This document shows positions 36,844-46,450 of a stretch of DNA of 64,000 nt, piece after piece (the first letter of the stretch is position 1; every line of letters starts with the position of its first letter). The translations under genes were made by a program, and so were the position numbers. The notes under the pieces are model-generated. The model did no database searches. It saw nothing but the letters and a program-made list of their open reading frames with translations, and was not told the origin of the DNA. Origin of the DNA: Gonapodya prolifera JEL478. Taxonomy: Eukaryota > Monoblepharomycota > Monoblepharidomycetes > Monoblepharidales > Gonapodyaceae. Location: positions 16,960 through 80,959 of the forward strand of contig KQ965770.1 in assembly GCA_001574975.1 (NCBI GenBank). Direction: 5' to 3'.

Positions 36844-37970
36844 TCATCTCTCGTCCCTGTCATCGCCCTCTTCATCAACCTCCTCCTCATCGCCGCTTCC
36901 TTGATCGAATGCTGGTAGATATATAAAGACATATAAATCCGGCTTCGGCGCTGCAGGACCTCAAGCAAACTCACACATGTCATCTGCTTCATCATCGTAC
37001 CAAAAGTCATCATCCTGCTCCTCCTCTTGAATACGCTTCAGAACGAAGTCCTCGGCTGACCACAATGACAATGAGATTCTCTCTGAGATGTTCTCGCAAG
37101 GAGGTGCAGGGAAAAAAAGCAATCTCACTTTTGGTAGGAATCTTTAAGTCGGCAGGAATGTTCTTCTTTGATTTCTCCACTTGCTCCTTGATCTTTGCGT
37201 CGTACTTTGCTCGGTCCTTGCGGTATAAAACGCCTCAAAAAGCAAAATTTAGCGTTATATCGTTGACTATGAAGTTCTGTCCTCACCAGCATCCACATTT
37301 GCAGGTGATGAGCAGTTCGGGTCGCTTAACAGAGAGATGATAGAGATGAGGACACCTAAGCCACCGACACAGGGTAGTGGAGACAAGGTGTGTGGCATAA
37401 CGGAGAGTCCTCACTCTCGACTGATTGTGTTGGGTTCCATCGCTCCTCCGCTTTCTCTCCAGACATGGGGTCATCGCCAGGTGGGTGAAGAATTGAGATA
37501 CAGATCCGATGATCGGAAGGATATACGTTAGGGTGGAAAAAGTCATCGGAGAAGGCGAATGTTGGAGGATTGAATGGGTAGTCATTGGGAAACTTCATTG
37601 TAGCGGTGAAGTAGCCTCCTTCGTAGATGGTTTGTGGTGGCCCGATGATGCCGACCCTGCACGAAAATCATCACTCGCGAAATGTAGCATCAAAAATGAT
37701 GTTCCGACGTACTCCCACTCGAACACGTTGTCGTCTTTTAGCGAGACCTGTGGCAGGATGGTTGGGTTCGTTCTCAATGAGACAGTGCGACGACTGTCGT
37801 GTTACACTCACTCGAAAGCCCGGGATAGGATTCTTTGTAAGCTCTGAGGAATAGCGCAGTAAGATATTACGAGAACGCTGGGTTAACACGGTGATGGGCT
37901 CCCAAAATGATCGTCTGTTGTGTTCTTCACCTTTGAGCTGACGCTGTAGCGTTTGCGCAGCAGAGCCCAT
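36844..37970 (-). CDS. CDC34: Ubiquitin-conjugating enzyme E2, Cdc34/UBE2R type
   Basis: E2 that works with SCF cullin-RING ligases. Start ATG 37970 gives MGSAAQTLQRQLK, then after an intron ELTKNPIPGFRVSL and FEWEVGIIGPPQTIYEGGYF. The catalytic region has FPNDYPFNPPTFAF, HPNVYPSDHRICISILHPPG with the active-site Cys, and the Cdc34/UBC7-type acidic insertion GDDPMSGEKAEERWNPTQSV. After that come ISIISLLSDPNCSSPANVDA and LYRKDRAKYDAKI. The C-terminal tail is acidic (EEEQDDDFWYDDEADD, then DEEEVDEEGDDRDE), as in Cdc34, where the tail contacts cullin. Six or so introns, stop at 36844. Confidence 0.95.
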
Positions 37971-38344
37971 GATGTTTCGCTTTATTCTGCAATCCTTTCG
38001 CAAGTTCGATCACGCTTGTTTTTTTGGCTTCACGCGTGGACCGGGACGGGGTTGAACGTCGAATAGATATTGTTCAGCGTCGGGTGATCAGTCGCGGAGT
38101 GAAGGCGAATTGAGCGACGCGCTTCTGATGTAGAGGGGTAGGCAGTAAACTTTCGGACCGATTGTCGACGGAGGCAAAGGTCAAGAATTCCAGAAGCTGA
38201 CAATCGTCGAATTTATATCAACCCCATCTCGAAATCTGACCTAATAAGATGCCATCAGCTGATAGAAATAAATTAGATATATACACATTTAGAATCAGCC
38301 ACTCAATTCAGTGGATTAATAAATTAAGATGGATGACATCTCGG
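37971..38344. other. Intergenic between LRR protein B and Cdc34 genes
   Basis: About 370 bp, both neighbours on the minus strand. Probably the Cdc34 promoter plus the 3' end of LRR protein B. A locally AT-rich stretch lies at 38240-38330. Nothing else was recognised. Confidence 0.4.
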
Positions 38345-41300
38345 CTAAAAGGTGGCCATCCGTTGTGGGATGGGGGGTATTCGCTCCTGCTCGTCATCCT
38401 CGTCATCAGAGTTCGTTGGGCTTGGTGGAAAATCTTTCGATATGGGGCTAACGCTTCGAGAACTCTCCTTGACAAAACTGAGTGACTTCTGCACTCGACG
38501 TTGTGTTTCGAGGCTGGCCCTGAACTTTTCGTACTCTCCGCTGTTGACATCCATGGACGACAGCATCGCATCTAAAGTTTCTTCAGCTTTAGATTGTGCA
38601 GTTCGATAAAACGTCAGGAAGTTGACAAAACAGCAGAACACAAAATCCGCACCTTGCTCTAGCTCATCATCATCCTCTTCTCCAGCCTCACTCTCCCCAA
38701 AATCGCTCGCCTTTTCACTCAAGCGTTCGAGCTCATCACCGACATCGTCCAGGGGTTTGAGTATTCCAAGCGGAACAAAACCTTCTGTTCCGGTGTTCAC
38801 ATTGGTCCCCAGCACCCATCCATCGTCATACCATTTCTTTTGTGATAGAGTAGGTACCAATATCAGCATTACCAGGCATCTAATAATTTATGTAGTTTTC
38901 TCACCTTCACGAGAATGTGGTGACCGAGTAGACACGATAGCTCATCCGGTTTGGTGGACTCATACGGGATGGTCGCTGTGTATCCCTTGGGTTCTGGCAT
39001 CGTATCGCCACTTATAGATGATATCGAAGAAAGCGCAGTGATAGGGGGAATACTGATCGAAGGGGTTCGGCGATCAATAGAACTGATGGACGATGACCCA
39101 GTGGCAGAACGAGGAAGCCTCCGTAACTTCGCACGGATACTATCCATCGAGGGTGTCGCAATGTTACTGAGAGTTGATTTCAAATCATCCATCGACGTCG
39201 TGGGGAACGGGAGGGTACCAAACCTCCTCCCATCTGCGGAGCCCTGTCGAGACCCCCGCGACTTCTGTTCCTCCAGTTCCGGGTATGGCAGCGGAAGGCC
39301 CATGACCTTGGCGCGGAAGTTTTCCATGGACGGCGTCCGTTCCAGCACCACCGGGGCACTGCCCGTTCTCTCCGCCGCCTGAGCACCGCCGAGTATAACA
39401 GGGGAGCTTGGAGATCTCCCAGCGATCGCCAATTTATTTCGATTCCGATTCCGCGAACGTCTTCCCCGTTCTCCAGCATCGCTGTCGATCCCGGATGTAT
39501 CCGGAGAGGATATGTCTTCGTGCATTTCCCAGCTTGAAAAAGAAGAAGTGTGGGTGGCACCGCGGTCACCCACTGCTACCCTCTTCCCACGATCAAAGGA
39601 GGGATAGGACGGAACAGCAACACGATGTTGCTCGGTCGGGGATGCCGGTGAGGACCCTCGTCGCAAAGACGAGGACCATGCAATATTTACGGGAGGACTT
39701 GCCGGCCTCGGTCCGAGCGATGGCGATGTCAAAATCGATGGAGGTGTGCTTCGAGTGGGTGTAGAGCTGACAGGTCGGGGAACTGGGGAGAATGACTTGC
39801 TTGTGGATGGGGACATAGCAGGGGGTGGTGTAGGAGGAATCAATAGTGTTGCCGGGGCAAGGGAGTGGGGGCTAAGTACTCGTGAGTATGTTGGTGAAGT
39901 TGGCAAGCCCTGCGGAAACCTTGGTAGTGATGGTGTGGCACGGGGAGAAACTGGAGGAGAGAAGGGGGATTCACTGCGTGCAGGCAAGGATGACATTGAG
40001 CTTGGTGGAGACCCAGGATGTAGCAAAGGCGCGGTGTCGGGACCCAATTTGTTGATTCGAAAACTGTTCAGCGATGGACCGAAATCAACCGGAGGAATCT
40101 TTGGGGAGTTGGGAGGTGGAGACGCCAGTCTTGCGCGAGTCATCTCGACATCCGTGACATTCATCGACTGTGCTGATACTCTGCCAGATGGAATGAGACC
40201 CCAATTTCGCTCTTCCTTGTGAGGGTCAATGGGAGAATTAGCACGACGTCGTCGTATACAGAAACAGAGTGTTCCCATGCCAACCACGATCAGCAAACCT
40301 GCACCGCCGCCTTTTGTTGGGAAAGCGATGGGGTAATTGTTTAACACTGGCGGTCTCAAGCAAACACTGGCACCGAAACAGGTTGAACCCACCGACGCCA
40401 ACCCACAGCCAGTTTATTCCAGAACCATCCGTCTTTTTAAAGATGGGTTAGCACGAATACTTCATTTCTTCAAGCAAGTCATTCTGTTCTTACCTTCTGC
40501 TCAGTGGCAGAGGCCATCGGAATAGTCTGTACGGTGGCAACATCCCACGTCGTGGTGGTAGTTGGCACCGTCCTGGTAGCCGACAAAGTCGTAAACGATG
40601 GAATTGACGGTGAAACACTTGTGACTGCCAAGATCGACGAAGAACATATCGGCAGTGAGCCACCAGACGGGACACAGATAGCAGGGGCCGACTGTCCTCC
40701 ACTGCTGCAGATCCGTGTTCCGGAAACGTCACACTGCGCCAAACCAATGCTCGACCTGTTCCAGGGCGGGTCAGTCCCACTTGCCAACGGAGTCAATGGG
40801 CGAAAACTCACGGGAGCATAAGCGGGCCAGAGATGTTGGTATTCGCAAGCCGCCTGCGGAATCATGGATTTTGGAAAACCACTCTGATTGATCACACAAC
40901 AGTGCACTCACAGCGTTCGAAGGTTAACCAGGTTGGTAAGATCAGGTCTTTGGGGGAAAAAATCAATAAATTGGAGCTCCCACTAAGACGAACGATGTTC
41001 GAGCTCACAATGCACCCCCAAGTTGCGGATTCGTCTGGAGTGCAACCGAGACCAGGCTTCTCTGGTTTGCCAGTTCACCAGGAATGTCTCCGGTGAGCCT
41101 GTTTTGAGACAGGTCGAGTATTTGTAGTGAGGGGAGAGTGAACAAAATGGCCGGTACTGGACCAGCGAGGTTGTTGGACGCTGCAGAGCTGTTGACACAC
41201 ACAGTCGAATCGATGCATGGCCTTTTGCGCTACGTAACAAACTCACAGGGTTGTGAGCTTCTGGTTTGTGGAAAAATTCGGAAGACCTCCACTAAACTGG

Positions 41301-42178
41301 TTGTTCGAGATGTCGCTGAAGTCAGGTTCGCGTCATGTTGTCGTCACGAACACAATATTGCTAGTGAAGTTGCCTACATAATCGTGAGATTCATCAGGCT
41401 TCCGAAATCCGGAACGGTGCTGTTGATTGTGTTCGACGATACGTAAAGTGTGGTGAGTGAAGGAAGCACGGAAATGTCTGGTAGGTCGATCTGGACATAA
41501 ACAGGGGAAAAGATTTTGCGCGATCTTCAGCAGCTTCGGGTCAAGGAGCTCACAAAGGTATTGGAGTGTAAATCCACTTGCTGCAGGAGCGTGTTTTGTC
41601 TCAACCAACTCAAGGATCCACTGAGTTGGTTCTCCGCCAGGTCACTGCACATCCGAAACGATCAGTCATCGAGTCTTGACGTCTCCATGCAGTGGTCCAA
41701 CTCACAGATACTGGAGATTCGTCAGACTTGCAACAATCTCTGCAGTTCCTGTCAACCGATTCGTGCGCAAGCTCAGAGTCCGAAGGGCTCCCAGTTCATT
41801 CAACCATGATGGTAGTGTACCAGTGAGACTCGCGTTGACAAGGGTTCTGTGCAGTGAGGTGAGTTCCCTTCTCCCGATTCAAGGTTTGTCGAATAAAGGG
41901 TCCACTCACAGCTGCAGAAGATCCGTCAGTCCACGAAAATGCTCCAGTGTACTAACAGAAGTTCCGTTAAGGTGCACCGCGGTGACGTTCGGCCCATTGC
42001 AAAACAGATAGCTGTTTGGTCGAACGTCCAAAGGTGCCGAACTGCAGCAAGAAGCTAGCCCGACGGCCGATTGCGTCGGGTCAGACAGGGCCAGAAACAA
42101 GTCTGGACACGCATAGTACGATTGGGCGCAGGCGAGGGGCACCAGGATGGCCAGGAAGAGGAGGATGGTGGGCCTCAT
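38345..42178 (-). CDS. LRR single-pass membrane protein B with C-terminal SH3 domain
   Basis: Receptor-like protein with no kinase. Start ATG 42178 opens a clear signal peptide (MRPTILLFLAILVPLACAQS), then a Cys-rich N-cap (YYACPDLF, ASCCSSAP). Leucine-rich repeats fill 41900-40990, for example LPSLQILDLSQNRLTGDIPG. A Thr/Ser-rich stalk (about 40490-40700) leads to one membrane span, GLLIVVGMGTLCFCI, followed by RRRR (about 40310-40250). The cytoplasmic region, about 400 residues in one long exon (40250-38900), is Ser/Pro-rich with many PxxP stretches. The SH3 domain spans an intron: GYTATIPYESTKPDELSCLL, then KKWYDDGWVLGTNVNTGTEG, FVPLGIL. A coiled, acidic C-terminal segment follows (38340-38770). 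Same plan as protein A, but with an intact SH3 core and much longer tail. Function inferred from architecture. Confidence 0.9.
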
Positions 42179-43189
42179 AAAAAGGAGTGGCGAGGTGTCG
42201 CGGGATGCCCCTCAGCAGGTCCCGCGACGATTGGTGGTGGATACAAGGGATCCTATTGTCTTCGAGGTCTCCCGTCCGTCAAATTTGCGGTGCCAGCTTT
42301 CCCAGTTCACTCCGCGTGTTTTGATCCAAGGGTGGCTTTTGTCCCTCCCAACGGGGAAACCTTGCACAAATATAAAATGCTGTGTTTTCAAAGATAATTG
42401 CTATGAAAGTATGCGTAGCACAGATAGCAAGCCATTGAATTGGAATGCGAAGCAGGGCGGTGCTGGTGGCGTTCACTGGGACAACCCCCGTCGATCGCGT
42501 GGCGATGATCCAGGAAGCATGAAATTGCTCGCCTTGATGTCTGCTAAACGTCGATCCTCTCACGCGCATAAGGTTTGGATACATGTGTTGATGCCCCAAC
42601 TCCCCCACAGTACTGGCGATACCGGGGGCGTTCTCTCCTGAGGGAACTGGGAATGGTGTGAACGAGGGGGAGGCGGCACTACCATTGTTCACCCCAATTT
42701 CCCTCAAGTCCTCGATACATGACAGAAGAAAAGCGTTATGTTTCGATCGACCGAGATCGGTACCGCTTGTAGTGGGTTTCTACATATTGTGTCAGAGCTA
42801 GGCGGAGATACTGCAACTCCTTTGCTTCCCCATCTAAACTCCCAACTTACAGACGCAAATATCATTCAAACTGCTTTGTACTCGAAGGGGATGGGTGTGC
42901 TGGTCGTCGCAGTCATTCGGCCGGTCGACTAGGCGATCGGAGCTTTTACTCTGTTCCCGATTGCACACATTGGATCTGGACTTACAGTCCGCCTGCAAGG
43001 TGACCTTAAATAAGCTCAAAGCATCGCTATCTAGCGGTGTGAGCTGACTCTCTCACAGACTGCGACGTGTAACTTTATGTTGGTACCTGACTTTCAATCA
43101 ATCGATTTCATTTCAGTTCGCTGCCAGTGAATCTCACAGCCATTAAATGCTGATGCGTTGCGTGAGAGGTGCTCTAGAACGAACTCATG
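42179..43189. other. Intergenic, upstream of LRR protein B
   Basis: About 1 kb between the start of LRR protein B and the left arm of the inverted repeat. A minus-strand open frame at 42707-42279 has no family resemblance. Nothing else could be supported. Confidence 0.35.
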
Positions 43190-43290
43190 AACGACAACGA
43201 GGAGTTTCTTGGTAGGATTGTCTGCGTTCAAGAGGCAACGTTCGACCCTACAGCCGCCAACAAACTCGCGATCGTTGCGGGTGACGTGAC

Positions 43291-43578
43291 TTGCAGGGGA
43301 CCCACCATGGCGAGAAAGTGCTCGGGACCACCCACGAAGGTGCTTTGGAGACAGTACCAGATGGGACGAGGGTTGTGCGAGATGAGTTTGGGATGGCGAG
43401 TCGAAAGCGACTAAATTTGGTGAGGGCGAGATCTGAGGGGAAGGTTGGTTGGCTGGCGGAGTCCAGTGCGCCGATGGCAGTCTGGTCATTTTGGTCGTTC
43501 GACAAACCGCGTGCGGAATTTGCCAAATCGTACTGGGAAAGAAATAGGCAACAGACGATCACTGCTGGCATAGGCTGA
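43291..43578 (+). CDS. Unknown protein, C-terminal exon in left repeat arm
   Basis: Plus-strand frame ending AVWSFWSFDKPRAEFAKSYW and then TITAGIG and a stop at 43578. The diverged copy in the right arm keeps the same frame and the same stop on the minus strand (around 61055-60933: AVWSIRSFEKARVEVATSY, then IITVGIG). Preservation of frame and stop in two diverged copies suggests real coding sequence, though substitutions are often non-synonymous. No family was recognised and upstream exons are not resolved. Confidence 0.4.
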   Translation: MQGTHHGEKVLGTTHEGALETVPDGTRVVRDEFGMASRKRLNLVRARSEGKVGWLAESSAPMAVWSFWSFDKPRAEFAKSYWERNRQQTITAGIG

Positions 43579-43942
43579 TCCATTATTCCACGTGTTGTGC
43601 ATCGCTTTATGATGGTCGTTGTCGAAGTTGAGCTTTGTGACAGGATGTCTTGGAATCCAAAGAGAGTCGTCGGGAGCAAGCTGACCTTCGAAAACGGCAA
43701 CAGCAACGGCCTAAACATCGTCTGGCCCGCTTCATTCACGCTTTCATTTTATTTGGGCTCACTGTTATCTATGTGGCAGTGTAGAAGGCTCGCTCGGTGT
43801 CCGAGTCCAACATATTTGGCAACATAGGCTACAGTCACCAGTGCGTTACCTCCATCGACATTCATCGTATCGGTGATGTCTGCCCAGTTGTGTTGTCAAG
43901 GAGCAAAAAAGAGGGAGAATCGCCACGAGTATCGATTGAAAC

Positions 43943-44137
43943 ATGAACAAATCGAAGTGCAATTGGCGTTCGACTTGCAACATAATCGGCGTCCAGTTAG
44001 AGCCCACGCGCGCCGAGCACATAGTTCTTGAGTATCCGAGCGAAGGGCGTATTACTCGCATGGTCAATATGGCGAGGAAAGTGGAAGAAAGGGGAGAGTT
44101 TGAAGACGGTTTGGTCACCATCTGTGCCACATTTTGA
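43943..44137 (+). CDS. Unknown open frame at edge of identical core (left copy)
   Basis: Contains IIGVQLEPTRAEHIVLEYPS and RMVNMARKVEERGEFEDGL, a protein-like composition, ending in a stop at 44137. It starts in the diverged flank and runs into the identical core; the right copy is at 60546-60361 on the minus strand. It could be an exon of a longer gene. No family recognised. Confidence 0.35.
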   Translation: MNKSKCNWRSTCNIIGVQLEPTRAEHIVLEYPSEGRITRMVNMARKVEERGEFEDGLVTICATF

Positions 44138-44287
44138 AGCAGTTGCNCGGTGTCAAGTTCCCACTTCATCTAAACAGTTGATTTATGAGCTGCAGGAGAG
44201 CGCGTATGTTTTACATCAGCTCGAATTCAAAAAGAGACAAAGTGGCGCAGCAGTGCATAAAAGGGGTGGGTGCCTGTGCGGTAAAAG

Positions 44288-44367
44288 NNNNNNNNNNNNN
44301 NNNNNNNNNNNNNNNNNNNNNNNNNNNNNNNNNNNNNNNNNNNNNNNNNNNNNNNNNNNNNNNNNNN
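44288..44367. other. Assembly gap of 80 N (left copy)
   Basis: 80 unknown bases. The mirrored position in the right arm (60131-60210) has a gap of exactly the same size with the same flanking bases. Confidence 0.98.
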
Positions 44368-45010
44368 GGCAGGATTTTCGTGCGTTTGACGGGGTGGCAG
44401 CGTCCCATCGACGGTGTAGCGAGCGTTCGCGGCTAAACGGCACTTANTTGCACCGCCAGACAAGAACTGACTCTCCTTACAACCAGGTTCTGACAGAATC
44501 AATCCATCGTACACGGGAATCGGAGCGCTTTTCATATCCTTGCGGCTTCTGAGGAGAATTCGGTGAGTTACGCGACCGGCGTAACGTTGTTGCTGNCTCC
44601 GTGGTTTTAAACATGTTTTCGAATCAGCGCAGCGTCACGTCGCATCCATCATGCAATCAAGCAACCTAACCAAACATTTGGAGACATGGTGACTGTGGGT
44701 GAGAATGAGGAGATAATTTGGACCTCAGACACATGAAGGNCGCGGACACGAGCACCACGGAGCCTTCGTGCCAGACTGCACGCTCAAGAGCATCAGCAAG
44801 CAACCCAGTGGCCACTTGCTGGCGGATGGTTGTTCTCGTACGGGATCCCGGACCTCCTGGTTCCGTTGCGGGTTGTTAAGGATTGCCAGAACAGGTACAT
44901 CCCGAACCCACAGACCACCGAGAAAGCATCCGCTTCGCGCCTGAATGGAACGCGACCTGCGGACGCGTGGATTGAAGGCTTCCGTGGTGCATTGGGGTGG
45001 CGTGGTGCAT

Positions 45011-45136
45011 TGTTGTGGTGGAGAAGGACTTTGTGAATTCAGACGATTGCATTGTCGTGGTGGAGAAGGACTTTGTGAATTCAGACGATTGTATTGTTGT
45101 GGTAGAGAAGGACTTTGTGAATTCAGACGATTGCGA
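45011..45136 (+). repeat. Three tandem copies of a 42-bp unit (left copy)
   Basis: Three head-to-tail 42-bp copies. In the plus frame starting 45015 each unit reads VVEKDFVNSDDCIV, the last ending DDCDV and a stop at 45141. The differences between units (TGC/TGT, GTC/GTT, GTG/GTA) are all synonymous in this frame apart from the final codons, which suggests that this is, or was, the coding frame. Mirrored at 59362-59487. Confidence 0.85.
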
Positions 45137-46450
45137 TGTTTAAACGAGGCACGTCTTCACTTTGGTGGGCCCCATGGGCAACAATCGCCGAGGAGACCTT
45201 CGCACTCGATTCATGCTTCCTTTGCGGAGTGTCAATCCACCTCGGTGGAATTTCCTCGGATGTCTAATGTGGAGTGCAAGCGGGCATTTGCTCCGGCTGC
45301 TTAGGTTGCGTGACAGTGGCAGTTGCTCTCCTGACGAGACTGGGGCGCCGTCGTTGTCACTCGTGACTTCGTGGTGCCATCCTACGTCAGGGCCACTCGA
45401 AGAAGAACGTCGGCGTCGTGTATCGTGGCGTGAAATACCGACCTGCGGGCGTGAGGAAAGAAGGTCTCCGAGGTGTGGATCGCCGAACATTGGCGAAGAG
45501 GAATCATGGAGGAGCATCGTGTTCGATTGCGCCTTTATGTGTCGCTCACCCCACGCTCAGTTTCTCGAACAGGTCTTCTCGTTTCCCTCTCCACCCAACG
45601 CCCCCCGTCTTCGCCTCCAGTCTTTGAGCTCGGCATCAATGAACGGCACTGGTGAGAGTCTTGCGATTTTGTGCAATGGACTATAGTTTTCGGGTATACC
45701 AGCTTGAATTATTTTCACAACAGGTATTTGAGGACGGGATCCATCATGTTCCGAGATTTCTTGATGTGTTGCTGACCCCACCCACTCTTTTAGGCCTTCG
45801 ATTCTCACTCGCACGGTGTGACGCAACAAACTTCACCTTCGTCTTCCGCCTCAAGCTCGCCATCATTCATGGAATGGCACCGGTGACGAACTCAGCGTGT
45901 TGCGTTACCCTTGGACCTTCTTGGGTTTCAACAGCACTCCGGAACGTCATCGGTTGACATCAATGTCGAGTTCTAGGCACAGGTCAATTCGTCCTCCCAA
46001 GTCGAACATCAACGTTCTGCCCATGAGCGTCCACTTTCCTAGTCTCACAGTCAAGTACTGGGCTGTGAACTTTTCGCCTACAGATCGAAGTACAAGTAAA
46101 CACAAGCGAACGCGTTCAAAATGCGTAGTGTCGCAGTTTCCTACCTTTTATATGGTGTTCTTTTGTATTCTGAATAAATGATGATAATCACAGTATAAAT
46201 TGAGAGCAAAATCGACACTGACTCGAATAAGCACCATGCTCATCCAGCGACCCGCCCACGGAAGAGCTCGTCGCCCAAGGAAAGCTAAAAAAAAGCACAT
46301 GCACCGGCACTGTTCACCTTCTTCACAGTCACGCTCCTCGACCATCGGGTCCCATGATCTTTTACAACTCTGGTGCATCGATATCAACCTCAAAAATACC
46401 GATAGTCAATCAAGATTGTATATATTACCAGAAGCATGTAAAGAAACAAC

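Larger units (their letters stand above)
43190..46340 (+). repeat. Left arm of large inverted repeat
   Basis: This arm is the reverse complement of about 58090-61270. In the central part, left position x pairs with right position 104498 minus x without any indel. That part, 43970-45952, appears identical to 58546-60528 in every stretch compared, including four ambiguous bases (44147/60351, 44447/60051, 44596/59902, 44740/59758) and an 80-N gap. On both sides the homology continues but is diverged with small indels: outward to about 43190 (for example SFDKPRAEF here against SFEKARVEV there, plus strand) and inward to about 46340 (AGRWMSMVLIRVSVDFALN on the minus strand). No known transposon protein was recognised inside. 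Confidence 0.92.

Noticed and set aside
43248-43739. 163-codon minus frame in the left repeat flank
   Set aside because: The right copy does not preserve it; the plus-strand frame is the one kept in both arms with the same stop.
44028-44552. 174-codon frame spanning the 80-N gap and its mirror at 59946-60470
   Set aside because: Openness depends on 27 unknown codons, so it is not evidence of a gene.
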